The notes under the pieces are model-generated. The model had not been told where the DNA came from, did no database searches, and saw only the letters and a list, made by a program, of their open reading frames with translations. A program made the translations under genes and the position numbers. Of a stretch of 64,000 nt of DNA, positions 26,875 to 35,732 are shown piece after piece (positions within the stretch are counted from its first letter, which is position 1; every line of letters begins with the position of its first letter). The stretch is from NCBI GenBank assembly GCA_012719855.1, contig JAAXZN010000017.1, positions 62,001 through 126,000 on the forward strand, read 5' to 3'. The DNA comes from Serratia liquefaciens (GTDB lineage Bacteria > Pseudomonadota > Gammaproteobacteria > Enterobacterales > Enterobacteriaceae).

Positions 26875-27570
26875 ATGATTTATCTACGTAAGGCAGAAGA
26901 TCGCGGTCATGCCAATCATGGTTGGCTGGATAGCTGGCACACCTTCTCCTTTGCCAACTATTACGATGCCGATTTTATGGGCTTCTCGGCGCTGCGGGTG
27001 ATCAACGAAGACGTGATCGACGCAGGGCAGGGTTTTGGCACTCACCCGCATAAAGACATGGAAATCCTGACCTACGTGCTGAGCGGCACGGTAGAGCACC
27101 AGGACAGCATGGGCAATAAAGAGCAGATCCAGGCCGGTGAATTCCAGATCATGAGTGCCGGCACCGGGGTGCGTCACTCCGAGTACAACGGCAATAACGA
27201 TCGTCCGTTGCATTTGTACCAGATTTGGATCATTCCCGATCAGGTTGGGCTGGAGCCGCGCTATGAGCAACGCATGTTCGATGCGCCACAGGGCCGTCAA
27301 CTGGTGCTGTCGCCGGATGCGCGTGAAGGTTCGCTGAAAGTGTTCCAGGACATGACGCTGTCCCGCTGGGCGTTGAAGCAAGACGAAAAGGCTGAGTGCC
27401 CGATTGAAGCCGGTCGTCGCGTGTGGATCCAGGTGGTACGCGGTAAGGTTGTGGTCAACGGTCAGCAGGCCGGCACCAGCGATGCTTTCGCGGTGTGGGA
27501 TGAAACCGCGCTGTCGATTCATGCCGATGAAGACAGTGAAATCCTGCTGTTCGATCTGCCGCCGGTCTGA
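26875..27570 (+). CDS. yhhW: Pirin-family bicupin (quercetin 2,3-dioxygenase activity)
   Basis: A 231-residue pirin, the same length as E. coli YhhW. The metal ligands His57 and His59 (GTHPHKDMEIL), His101 and Glu103 (GVRHSEYN) are present. YhhW cleaves quercetin in vitro; its cellular role is unknown. The ATG at 26875 follows GAGGAGAGTT, a strong ribosome site, and fits E. coli. It lies between ryhB and gntR as in E. coli, though yhhX is missing here. Confidence 0.93.
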   Translation: MIYLRKAEDRGHANHGWLDSWHTFSFANYYDADFMGFSALRVINEDVIDAGQGFGTHPHKDMEILTYVLSGTVEHQDSMGNKEQIQAGEFQIMSAGTGVRHSEYNGNNDRPLHLYQIWIIPDQVGLEPRYEQRMFDAPQGRQLVLSPDAREGSLKVFQDMTLSRWALKQDEKAECPIEAGRRVWIQVVRGKVVVNGQQAGTSDAFAVWDETALSIHADEDSEILLFDLPPV

Positions 27571-27587
27571 TTCAGCAGTCAATACCG

Positions 27588-27612
27588 AGGGCTCACACAG
27601 TGAGCCCTTTTT
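27588..27612 (+). terminator. Terminator after yhhW
   Basis: GGGCTCAC (27589-27596) and GTGAGCCC (27600-27607) form an 8-bp stem with ACA loop, followed by TTTTTG. It ends yhhW about 90 bp before gntR. Confidence 0.9.
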
Positions 27613-27701
27613 GCGTTGTGACGTCCGATAACCAACAATATCGGCAGCGGTTTTTTTTTGCTAAAATGAGCGCCCATTCACGGTTAGCCAGTTCATTGAT
27701 A

Positions 27702-28697
27702 ATGAAGAAAAAACGGCCGGTACTTCAAGATGTCGCAGACAAGGTTGGCGTTACCAAGATGACGGTGAGCCGTTATCTGCGTAATCCCGAGCAGGTTTCT
27801 GCCATCTTGCAGCAAAAAATTGCCGTCGCACTGGATGAGCTGGGCTACATTCCCAACCGTGCGCCGGATATCCTTTCCAACTCCACCAGCCGCGCCATTG
27901 GCGTATTGCTGCCGTCGTTGACCAACCAGGTGTTCGCCGAAGTGCTGCGCGGCATCGAGAGCGTCACCGATGCGCACAATTATCAGACCATGCTGGCGCA
28001 CTACGGCTATTTGCCGGAGCGTGAAGAACAGCGCCTGACCTCGCTGCTGTCTTACAACATTGATGGGCTGATCCTGTCTGAACGCCACCATACGCCGCGC
28101 ACCATGAAGATGATTGAGGTGGCAGGGATCCCGGTTGTCGAACTGATGGACTGCGTTTCGCCCTGCATCGACCTGGCCGTGGGTTTCAATAACTTTGAAG
28201 CGGCGCGCCAGATGACTCAGCAAATCATCGCGCACGGTCATCGCCACGTGGTGTATTTCGGGGCGCGTCAGGATGAACGTACCATTATCAAACAACAGGG
28301 CTATGAACAGGCGATGCGCGAATCCGGTCTTGAGCCGTACAGCGTCATGACCGCGCGTTCGTCGTCCTATTCCGCCGGTGGCGAACTGCTGCGTCAGGCG
28401 CAGCGCGATTATCCGCAGATCGACAGTATTTTCTGCACCAACGATGACCTGGCGATTGGCGCGACCTTTGAGTGTCAACGGCAGGGGCTGTCGATCCCCA
28501 AAGATATGGCGATTGCCGGTTTCCACGGTCACGATATTGGTCAGGTGATGGTGCCAAAACTGGCGAGCGTCCTGACGCCGCGTGAACGCATGGGGCAAAT
28601 CGGGGCTGAACGCCTGCTGGCCCGTTTGCGGGGCGAGACGGTCAGCCCGCGCATGGTGGATGTCGGTTTCACCGTGATCCCCGGCGGCAGCATCTGA
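27702..28697 (+). CDS. gntR: Gluconate repressor, LacI family
   Basis: A 331-residue LacI-family repressor, the same length as E. coli GntR and highly similar. The N-terminal helix-turn-helix is LQDVADKVGVTKMTVSRYLRNP (residues 8-29), then the hinge YIPNRAPDILSNSTSRAIGVLLP and the ligand-binding domain. It represses gluconate transport and kinase genes in the absence of gluconate. The ATG at 27702 (MKKKRPVLQ) aligns with E. coli; the preceding frame has no support. The palindrome at 28855-28886 before gntT is its expected target. Confidence 0.96.
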   Translation: MKKKRPVLQDVADKVGVTKMTVSRYLRNPEQVSAILQQKIAVALDELGYIPNRAPDILSNSTSRAIGVLLPSLTNQVFAEVLRGIESVTDAHNYQTMLAHYGYLPEREEQRLTSLLSYNIDGLILSERHHTPRTMKMIEVAGIPVVELMDCVSPCIDLAVGFNNFEAARQMTQQIIAHGHRHVVYFGARQDERTIIKQQGYEQAMRESGLEPYSVMTARSSSYSAGGELLRQAQRDYPQIDSIFCTNDDLAIGATFECQRQGLSIPKDMAIAGFHGHDIGQVMVPKLASVLTPRERMGQIGAERLLARLRGETVSPRMVDVGFTVIPGGSI

Positions 28698-28734
28698 TCG
28701 CTTTTAAGCCGTTGTTTCACCAATTTTAATTTTG

Positions 28735-28759
28735 AACGCGCGCCGCCTGGCGCGTTTTT
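28735..28759 (+). terminator. Terminator after gntR
   Basis: AACGCGC (28735-28741) pairs with GCGCGTT (28750-28756), followed by TTTTTA. It lies shortly after the gntR stop. Confidence 0.8.
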
Positions 28760-28854
28760 ATCCCCGCCTGTAAGCCCGTCGCTCGTTACCCCCATAAGTT
28801 TGATCTCTATCCCAGAACGTGAATTTTAGCCCGTTACCCGGTTCCGGCACATCT

Positions 28855-28886
28855 GTTGTTACCGGTATCATGATACCGGTAACAAC
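28855..28886. promoter_or_regulatory. 32-bp perfect palindrome, GntR operator pair
   Basis: A perfect 32-bp palindrome centred between 28870 and 28871. Each half contains TGTTACCGGTA, the core of the known GntR operator (ATGTTACCGGTAACAT in E. coli), so two operator-like elements face each other. A poorer match (CGTTACCCGGTTCC) lies at 28832-28845. The site is about 180 bp before gntT. The rest of this 365-bp gap holds the gntR terminator and, presumably, the gntT promoter. Confidence 0.85.
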
Positions 28887-29062
28887 GAGGTCAATGACCT
28901 TGTGGCGGCGCGGTAGGGTCGCTACAGGGAGAAATAGAACCCTTGACTCAGCACCACCTACAGCTCGTCTTCTAACACCGGGAAGAGCCTAAAAATACAA
29001 CAAACGCGCGCTTTACGGCCTATCGTAAAGAGAGTCTGCGATAAAAAGGTTGGAGAAAAAAT

Positions 29063-30379
29063 ATGCCATTAGTGATTGTTGCAGGCGGCGTCGCGCTGCT
29101 GTTGCTGCTGATGATCCGCTTTAAGCTGAACGGCTTTATCTCTCTGGTTCTGGTTGCTCTGGCGGTGGGTATCGCTCAGGGTATGCCAGTCGATAAAGTG
29201 ATCGGCTCCATCAAGGCCGGCGTGGGCGGCACCTTGGGTAGCCTGGCGTTGATCATGGGCTTCGGCGCCATGCTCGGCAAGCTGCTGGCGGACTGCGGCG
29301 GCGCCCAGCGCATCGCCACTACGCTAATCGAGAAATTCGGTCAAAAATACATTCAATGGGCGGTGGTACTGACCGGTTTTACCGTCGGTTTTGCGCTGTT
29401 CTATGAAGTGGGCTTCGTGCTGCTGCTGCCGCTGGTCTTCAGCATTGCCGCTTCTGCTCGCGTACCGCTGCTGTATGTCGGCGTGCCGATGGCGGCTGCG
29501 CTGTCGGTGACCCACGGTTTCCTGCCGCCGCACCCTGGCCCAACGGCGATCGCCACCATCTTCCATGCCGATATGGGGAAAACCCTGCTGTACGGTACGC
29601 TGCTGGCCATTCCGACGGTGATCCTGGCCGGTCCTGTCTATGCCCGCTTCCTGAAAGGCATCGACAAGCCGGTTCCTGAAGGTCTGTATAACCCAAAAAT
29701 CTTCACCGAAGCGGAAATGCCAAGCTTTGGCATCAGCGTTGCCACCTCATTGGTGCCGGTGATCCTGATGGCGCTGCGCGCGGTAGCGGAAATGGTGCTG
29801 CCGAAGGGCCATAGCCTGCTGCGTTTTGCCGAGTTCTTCGGCGATCCGGTGATGGCGACGTTGATTGCGGTACTGATCGCTATCTTCACCTTTGGTCTGA
29901 ACCGCGGCCGTACTATGGATGAAGTGATGGGGACCATCACCGACTCCATCAAAATTATCGCCATGATGCTGTTGATCATCGGCGGTGGCGGTGCGTTCAA
30001 GCAGGTACTGGTCGACAGCGGCGTGGAGAAATACATTGCCGCTCTGATGGAAGGCAGCAACGTTTCACCTATTCTGATGGCCTGGTCGATTGCGGCTGCG
30101 CTGCGTCTGGCGCTGGGTTCCGCTACCGTGGCGGCGATCACCGCCGGGGGCATCGTGGCCCCGCTGATCGCCACCACCGGCGTCAGCCCGGAGCTGATGG
30201 TGATCGCGGTCGGTTCAGGCAGCGTGATTTTCTCTCACGTCAACGATCCAGGTTTCTGGTTGTTCAAAGAGTATTTCAACCTGAGCATCATGGAAACCAT
30301 CAAGTCCTGGTCGGTGCTGGAAACCATCATTTCCGTCTGCGGCCTGGTAGGGTGTTTGCTGCTGGCGACGGTGGTCTAA
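29063..30379 (+). CDS. gntT: High-affinity gluconate:H+ symporter
   Basis: A 438-residue GntP-family permease with the exact length of E. coli GntT and very high similarity (MPLVIVAGGVALLLLLMIRFK start, VTHGFLPPHPGPTAIATIF, SVIFSHVNDPGFWLFKEYFN, SWSVLETIISVCGLVGCLLL end). It has 12 or more hydrophobic segments and imports gluconate with protons. In E. coli this map position (next to gntR and gntK) is held by gntU, while gntT lies beside nfuA. TTGGAGAAAA precedes the ATG. Regulation by GntR is expected from the upstream palindrome. Confidence 0.93.
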   Translation: MPLVIVAGGVALLLLLMIRFKLNGFISLVLVALAVGIAQGMPVDKVIGSIKAGVGGTLGSLALIMGFGAMLGKLLADCGGAQRIATTLIEKFGQKYIQWAVVLTGFTVGFALFYEVGFVLLLPLVFSIAASARVPLLYVGVPMAAALSVTHGFLPPHPGPTAIATIFHADMGKTLLYGTLLAIPTVILAGPVYARFLKGIDKPVPEGLYNPKIFTEAEMPSFGISVATSLVPVILMALRAVAEMVLPKGHSLLRFAEFFGDPVMATLIAVLIAIFTFGLNRGRTMDEVMGTITDSIKIIAMMLLIIGGGGAFKQVLVDSGVEKYIAALMEGSNVSPILMAWSIAAALRLALGSATVAAITAGGIVAPLIATTGVSPELMVIAVGSGSVIFSHVNDPGFWLFKEYFNLSIMETIKSWSVLETIISVCGLVGCLLLATVV

Positions 30380-30450
30380 TATTCCCGCCGCCTTTCAGGC
30401 TGACGCAGCGTTGGCTACCGCTTGAAATGCGCAGGGAATAGCGAGGTTAT

Positions 30451-30485
30451 CCGGCACCCCGTGGGGTGTCGGACATTATTTTGAG
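30451..30485 (+). terminator. Hairpin after gntT
   Basis: CCGGCACCCC (30451-30460) pairs with GGGGTGTCGG (30463-30472), allowing one G-T pair, and is followed by the T-rich ATTATTTT. It lies in the 183-bp gap between gntT and gntK and would limit read-through into gntK. Confidence 0.6.
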
Positions 30486-30562
30486 TTTGGGGCGCATTTG
30501 ATGGCGCAGGCGGCGTAACCCGTTGCCAGAACGTACATCTGACTCCGTAAGGGCATGACATT

Positions 30563-31090
30563 ATGAGTAATCCACAGCACCACGTATTTATTTTGATGGG
30601 CGTTTCAGGCAGCGGAAAATCTGCCGTAGCCAGCGCCGTTGCCCATGAAGCTCATGCCGCGATGCTGGACGGAGACTACCTGCACCCGCGCGCCAACATC
30701 AACAAAATGGCCGCCGGGCATGCGCTGGACGATAACGATCGCGCCCCATGGTTGGCCGCATTGAATGACGCTATTTTTGCCATGGAACGCACCAACGACG
30801 TTTCCCTGTTGGTGTGCTCGGCGTTGAAAAAAAGCTATCGCGACCGCCTGCGTGAAGGCAACCGCAACCTGCATTTCATTTATCTGAAGGGTGACAAGGC
30901 GGTGATTGAAGAGCGGCTGAAGCAGCGCAAAGGCCATTTCTTCAAGCCGCAGATGCTGGTTTCCCAATTTGCCACCCTGGAAGAGCCGGGCGCACAGGAG
31001 CCGGATGTGCAGGCGATTGATATCGATCAGCCGCTGGATGGCGTAGTCGCCGATACCCTTGCCTATATTCGTCATGTAGCAGCCCAGTAA
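30563..31090 (+). CDS. gntK: Gluconokinase
   Basis: A 175-residue gluconate kinase, the same size as E. coli GntK. The P-loop GVSGSGKS lies at residues 13-20, followed by DGDYLHPRANINKMAAGHALDDNDRAPWL and CSALKKSYRDRLR, typical of the family. It phosphorylates gluconate to 6-phosphogluconate, feeding the pentose phosphate and Entner-Doudoroff pathways. It lies 183 bp after gntT and may have its own promoter. Ribosome site GTAAGGGC before ATG 30563. Confidence 0.95.
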   Translation: MSNPQHHVFILMGVSGSGKSAVASAVAHEAHAAMLDGDYLHPRANINKMAAGHALDDNDRAPWLAALNDAIFAMERTNDVSLLVCSALKKSYRDRLREGNRNLHFIYLKGDKAVIEERLKQRKGHFFKPQMLVSQFATLEEPGAQEPDVQAIDIDQPLDGVVADTLAYIRHVAAQ

Positions 31091-31111
31091 TCCGGGCTGC
31101 CACCCTAAGCC

Positions 31112-31133
31112 GGCGCCGCACAGGCGCCCGTTT
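31112..31133 (+). terminator. Possible terminator between gntK and yhgN
   Basis: GGCGCC (31112-31117) and GGCGCC (31123-31128) form a short GC-rich stem with GCACA loop, followed by CGTTTATT. The genes on either side converge, so it may serve both. The T run is weak. Confidence 0.4.
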
Positions 31134-31138
31134 ATTCA

Positions 31139-31732
31139 CTACAACTTCATGTAGGCTCGCACGCCGTCCAGGAACATCTGGGTCGACAGCATCACCAGAA
31201 TCAGCCCCATCAACCTTTCCAATGCACTCACCCCTTTACTGCCCAGCAGGCGCAGGAACAGATCCGACATCAGCAAGATAGCGGCGGAAATGCCCCAGGC
31301 AATCAGCAATGCCACCACCAGGTGCGAAATCTGGTTCGGATACTGGTGCGAGAGCAGCATCAGCGCCGCCAGAATCGAAGGCCCGGCGACCAACGGGATC
31401 GCCAGCGGCACCAGGAAGGGCTCTTCCCCGGCGGAAAGCCCGCTGCTGTTGCCCTCCTGCGTAGGGAAAATCATCTTGATGGCGATCAGAAACAGAATAA
31501 TCCCGCCGGAAATGGACACGGTTTCGGTTCGCAGGTTAAGAAACGCCAGAATTTTCTCGCCGGCGAACAGGAAAATCAGCATCAACAACAGGGCGATCAG
31601 CAGTTCGCGGATCACCACCACCCGGCGTCGGCGCGGTTCCAGATGTTTGAGTACCGACATGAAAATCGGCAAATTGCCCAGCGGATCCATGATTAAAAAC
31701 AGCAACACCGTGACGGAAATCATCTCTGTCAT
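31139..31732 (-). CDS. yhgN: MarC-family inner-membrane protein
   Basis: A 197-residue membrane protein of the MarC/UPF0056 family, the length of E. coli YhgN and highly similar (LLFLIMDPLGNLPIFMSVLKH, FLFAGEKILAFLNLRTETVSISGGIILFLIAIKMIFP, LVPLAIPLVAGPSILAALMLLSHQYPNQ). Six hydrophobic segments are expected. Its function is not established. I chose the second of two adjacent ATG codons (31732), which fits E. coli and a better AGAGGT spacing; the first is at 31735. It is divergent from asd. Confidence 0.92.
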   Translation of the reverse strand: MTEMISVTVLLFLIMDPLGNLPIFMSVLKHLEPRRRRVVVIRELLIALLLMLIFLFAGEKILAFLNLRTETVSISGGIILFLIAIKMIFPTQEGNSSGLSAGEEPFLVPLAIPLVAGPSILAALMLLSHQYPNQISHLVVALLIAWGISAAILLMSDLFLRLLGSKGVSALERLMGLILVMLSTQMFLDGVRAYMKL

Positions 31733-31945
31733 CATTACCTCTGACTCTGAAAAACGTGTCGGCCATCCCGACCCACGCACTAACCCATCCCCGATGGCTT
31801 GAAAGACGACGGGGTATATAAGAAGGATTGCTGAGAATCGTTCAGCTATCGAATAAATTCACTTTGCGCCTGCGCTGACATTTTGTAAGGTGGAGAGATA
31901 GTGCACACAACTTATAGCAGTCATCCTCCAAGGCAGGACAGTCAT

Positions 31946-33049
31946 ATGAAAAACGTTGGTTTCATCGGTTGGCGCGGAATGGTCGGCTCCGTACTCATGC
32001 AACGCATGACGGAAGAGCGCGATTTCGACGCCATTCGCCCGGTCTTTTTCTCCACTTCGCAGCACGGTTCTGCGGCGCCGGCATTCGGCGGCCAGCAGGG
32101 CACGCTGCAAGATGCTTACGATGTTGATGCGCTGAGCGCGCTCGACATCATTATTACCTGCCAGGGCGGCGATTATACCAACGAAATTTATCCGAAGCTG
32201 CGTGAAACCGGTTGGCAAGGCTACTGGATTGATGCGGCTTCTTCTCTGCGCATGCAGGACGACGCGATTATCATTCTGGATCCGGTCAACCGCGACGTGA
32301 TCCAGCAGGGCCTGGACAAAGGCATCAAGACCTTTGTCGGCGGTAACTGCACCGTCAGCCTGATGCTGATGTCGCTGGGCGGCCTGTTCGCCAACAACCT
32401 CGTCGAGTGGGCGTCCGTCGCGACCTATCAGGCCGCTTCCGGCGGCGGTGCGCGCCATATGCGCGAACTGCTGACCCAAATGGGCATGCTGCACGCCGAC
32501 GTGGCGAAAGAGCTGCAGGATCCGGCATCGGCGATTTTGGACATCGAACGCAAAGTCACTGCGGCCACCCGCAGCGGCAAATTGCCAACCGATAACTTTG
32601 GCGTGCCGCTGGCCGGCAGCCTGATCCCGTGGATCGACAAGCAGCTCGATAACGGCCAGAGCCGCGAAGAGTGGAAAGGCCAGGCGGAAACCAACAAAAT
32701 CCTCAACAGCGGCAGCGTGATCCCGGTCGACGGCCTGTGCGTCCGCGTTGGCGCGTTGCGTTGCCATAGCCAGGCATTCACCCTGAAGCTGAAAAAAGAC
32801 GTTTCACTGCCGGAGATCGAACAGATGCTGGCGACCCACAATGATTGGGTGCGGGTGATCCCGAACGACCGTGAACTGACCATGCGTGAACTGACGCCGG
32901 CCGCGGTCACCGGGACGCTGAATACGCCAGTCGGTCGCCTGCGCAAGCTGAATATGGGGCCGGAATACCTGTCTGCGTTCACCGTGGGTGACCAATTGCT
33001 GTGGGGTGCGGCTGAACCGCTGCGCCGCATGCTGCGTATCCTGCTGTAA
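31946..33049 (+). CDS. asd: Aspartate-semialdehyde dehydrogenase
   Basis: A 367-residue enzyme with the exact length of E. coli Asd. NADP-binding GWRGMVGS is at residues 8-15, the catalytic Cys135 is in GGNCTVSL, and His274 in RCHSQAF completes the active site. It reduces aspartyl phosphate to aspartate semialdehyde, the branch point to lysine, diaminopimelate, threonine and methionine; it is normally essential for the cell wall. The ATG at 31946 (MKNVGFIGW) is preceded by AGGACAG; the 15-codon upstream extension is unlikely. Confidence 0.97.
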   Translation: MKNVGFIGWRGMVGSVLMQRMTEERDFDAIRPVFFSTSQHGSAAPAFGGQQGTLQDAYDVDALSALDIIITCQGGDYTNEIYPKLRETGWQGYWIDAASSLRMQDDAIIILDPVNRDVIQQGLDKGIKTFVGGNCTVSLMLMSLGGLFANNLVEWASVATYQAASGGGARHMRELLTQMGMLHADVAKELQDPASAILDIERKVTAATRSGKLPTDNFGVPLAGSLIPWIDKQLDNGQSREEWKGQAETNKILNSGSVIPVDGLCVRVGALRCHSQAFTLKLKKDVSLPEIEQMLATHNDWVRVIPNDRELTMRELTPAAVTGTLNTPVGRLRKLNMGPEYLSAFTVGDQLLWGAAEPLRRMLRILL

Positions 33050-33545
33050 CCTGAACTGTACTTCCCGAGGGCTGAGCTCTTTCAGCCCTCAAAAGCCTTA
33101 TTTTCTTCCTTTTTCTCCGTTTCGGCGCGCTATGGACTAAGTCGCTGCAAAGGGGAGAAAGAGCACAAGTCATCGGCATTCCTCCATGCGGGCAGCAGCG
33201 CAAAGACGCTGTCAGGCTGGCAGTTTTCTTAATGAAGCTTTTTCCTGGTAATGCGGCAATGTTTTTAACCGACATTAGCTATGCTTAAAGCACTGGCGAA
33301 TAAACTTTCACCAGCGCTAAAAATAAGCATAAAGAGCGGAATTCGGGTCGGGAAGGTGAGAATTGATCAATAACCGACCGCAATCACGCTTTAGACACCG
33401 AATGAATTGCATGATAACCAAAACGGCTATGGATTAAGCGTTACGCCCTGCGGATCTCAAGGTACAGCCAACGCCGCTGTAACCTGAAAGGCGATGGGCT
33501 GCGTGGCCTCTTATAAATCATGCTCTTAATCTTAGGAAGAAGACT
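33050..33545. promoter_or_regulatory. asd-glgB intergenic region
   Basis: The 496 bp contain the asd terminator and no convincing gene. A long imperfect hairpin spans 33281-33330: outer stem ATGCTTA/TAAGCAT, inner stem AGCACTGG/CCAGCGCT with one mismatch, and a 14-base loop. No T run follows it. The glgB promoter must lie in this region; TAAGGAAG... lacks a clear match, but AGGAAGAAG at 33535-33543 is the glgB ribosome site. Confidence 0.5.
33067..33104 (+). terminator. Terminator after asd
   Basis: GAGGGCTGA (33067-33075) and TCAGCCCTC (33082-33090) form a 9-bp stem with a 6-base loop, followed by AAAAGCC and then TTATTTT. The T run is delayed, so efficiency is uncertain. Confidence 0.65.
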
Positions 33546-35732
33546 ATGCCTGTACTTCCCGATCGTGACGTGATTGATCAGCTTTTCTCCGGCAACTCTG
33601 CCGATCCTTTTTCCCTGCTTGGCATGCATGCGGTCGATAACGGCCTGCAGGTGCGTGCGCTGCTGCCTGACGCCAGCGAAGTCTGGCTGCGGGAGCAGCA
33701 AACCGGTCGCCGACTGGTGCAGTTGAACTGCGATGATGTACGCGGTTTTTTCAGCGCCACGGTGCCGCGCCGTAAAACCCCGTTCCGCTATCAGTTTGAT
33801 GTGCGCTGGCACGATCACCAACAGATCGTCGACGATCCCTACCGTTTCGGCACCCTGCTGCAGGATATCGACAGTTGGCTGTTGGCTGAAGGCACCCATT
33901 TGCGTCCTTATGAGCGGTTGGGCGCTCATCTCGCCACGCTCGATGACGTCGAAGGCGTCACTTTTGCTGTCTGGGCACCCAACGCCCAGCGAGTCTCGGT
34001 GGTGGGGGAGTTCAACTTTTGGGATGGACGCCGTCATCCGATGCGCCTGCGCCGTGAAAACGGCATTTGGGAGCTGTTTCTGCCGGGCGTGAAGGCCGGG
34101 CAGTTGTACAAATATGAAATCATCGACTGCTACGGCAATACCCAACTCAAAGCGGATCCTTACGCATTCGAAGCGCAGATGCGGCCGGACACCGCGTCGT
34201 TGGTCACTCCGTTGCCTGAGGTGGTAGAAAACACCGCGGAGCGCCAGCGGGCCAACGATTTTGACCGGCCGATTTCTATCTACGAAGTGCATCTTGGCTC
34301 GTGGCGCCGCCACACCGACGATAATTTCTGGCTCAGCTATGGCGAATTGGCCGTGCAGCTGATTGATTACGTCAAGGATATGGGATTCACCCATATCGAG
34401 CTGCTGCCGATTAACGAGCACCCGTTTGACGGCAGTTGGGGTTATCAGCCGCTAGGGCTGTATGCCCCGACCCGACGTTTCGGCACTCCGGCCGATTTTA
34501 AGGCGTTCGTGGCTGCGGCGCACCGGGCCGGTATCAATGTGATCCTCGACTGGGTGCCGGGGCATTTTCCCAGCGACGCCTATGGCCTGGCGAACTTCGA
34601 CGGTACCGCGCTGTATGAATATGCCGATCCGCGCGAAGGTTTTCATCAGGACTGGAATACCCTGATCTATAACTATGGCCGCAATGAGGTGCGTAATTAT
34701 CTGGCGGGCAATGCCCTTTACTGGCTGGAACGTTACGGTATAGATGCGCTGCGCGTCGATGCGGTAGCCTCGATGATCTACCGTGACTACAGCCGCGCCG
34801 ACGGCGAATGGGTGCCGAATTACTACGGCGGCAATGAGAATCTGGAGGCCATCGCCTTCCTGCGTTACACCAACCAGACCGTCGGCAAGGAGCGCCCCGG
34901 CGCGGTGACGCTGGCGGAAGAGTCTACCGATTACCCTGGGGTGACGCTGCCGCCGGAATCCAACGGCCTGGGGTTCCACTACAAATGGAACCTGGGGTGG
35001 ATGCACGACACGCTTAACTACATGCAATGCGACCCGGTGCACCGTAAATATCATCACAATCAGATGACTTTCGGCATGCTGTACGCCTACACCGAGAACT
35101 TTGTGCTGCCGATTTCCCATGACGAAGTGGTGCACGGCAAAAAATCGGTGCTCGACCGCATGCCCGGCGATGCCTGGCAGAAGTTCGCCAACCTGCGTGC
35201 TTACTACGGCTTTATGTGGGCGCATCCGGGCAAGAAGCTGCTGTTTATGGGCTGCGAGTTTGCCCAAGGGCGCGAATGGAACTTCGACAGCAGCCTCGAC
35301 TGGCACCTGCTGGAAGGGCTGGACGGCTGGCACCACGGCGTACAGCGGCTGGTACGCGATCTCAACCATTGCTATCAACAGCAGGCGCCGTTGTATGAAC
35401 GCGACTACCGCCCTGACGGCTTTGAGTGGTTGGTGGTGGACGACCACGACAACTCGGTCTTTGCCTTTGCCCGTTACGACTCCCAAGGGAATGAGCTGAT
35501 CGCCGTCAGCAATTTTACCCCGGTGCCGCGCCACCATTATCGCATCGGCATTTCCCGCGCCGGCGAATACCGGGAAATCCTCAATACCGACTCGCATCAT
35601 TATCACGGCAGCAATACCGGCAATCAGGGCCGCGTAGTGTCCGAACCGATAGGCAATCACGGCCGCGAGCATTCGATTAGCGTGACCGTACCGCCATTGG
35701 CGACCATCTACCTGTTGCGGGAGGCGCAATGA
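33546..35732 (+). CDS. glgB: 1,4-alpha-glucan branching enzyme
   Basis: A 728-residue GH13 enzyme with the exact length of E. coli GlgB. An N-terminal carbohydrate-binding portion (about 1-220) precedes the catalytic barrel; the nucleophile is Asp405 ([10 protein letters not shown]) and the acid/base Glu458 (LAEEST), with HDEVVHGK further on. It makes the alpha-1,6 branches of glycogen. It is the first gene of glgBXCAP. Its stop overlaps the glgX start by 4 bp (ATGA), so translation is coupled. Confidence 0.97.
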   Translation: MPVLPDRDVIDQLFSGNSADPFSLLGMHAVDNGLQVRALLPDASEVWLREQQTGRRLVQLNCDDVRGFFSATVPRRKTPFRYQFDVRWHDHQQIVDDPYRFGTLLQDIDSWLLAEGTHLRPYERLGAHLATLDDVEGVTFAVWAPNAQRVSVVGEFNFWDGRRHPMRLRRENGIWELFLPGVKAGQLYKYEIIDCYGNTQLKADPYAFEAQMRPDTASLVTPLPEVVENTAERQRANDFDRPISIYEVHLGSWRRHTDDNFWLSYGELAVQLIDYVKDMGFTHIELLPINEHPFDGSWGYQPLGLYAPTRRFGTPADFKAFVAAAHRAGINVILDWVPGHFPSDAYGLANFDGTALYEYADPREGFHQDWNTLIYNYGRNEVRNYLAGNALYWLERYGIDALRVDAVASMIYRDYSRADGEWVPNYYGGNENLEAIAFLRYTNQTVGKERPGAVTLAEESTDYPGVTLPPESNGLGFHYKWNLGWMHDTLNYMQCDPVHRKYHHNQMTFGMLYAYTENFVLPISHDEVVHGKKSVLDRMPGDAWQKFANLRAYYGFMWAHPGKKLLFMGCEFAQGREWNFDSSLDWHLLEGLDGWHHGVQRLVRDLNHCYQQQAPLYERDYRPDGFEWLVVDDHDNSVFAFARYDSQGNELIAVSNFTPVPRHHYRIGISRAGEYREILNTDSHHYHGSNTGNQGRVVSEPIGNHGREHSISVTVPPLATIYLLREAQ

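Noticed and set aside
33113-33275. Minus-strand reading frame between asd and glgB
   Set aside because: No ribosome site, low-complexity Arg/Cys-rich product and overlap with the asd terminator region.
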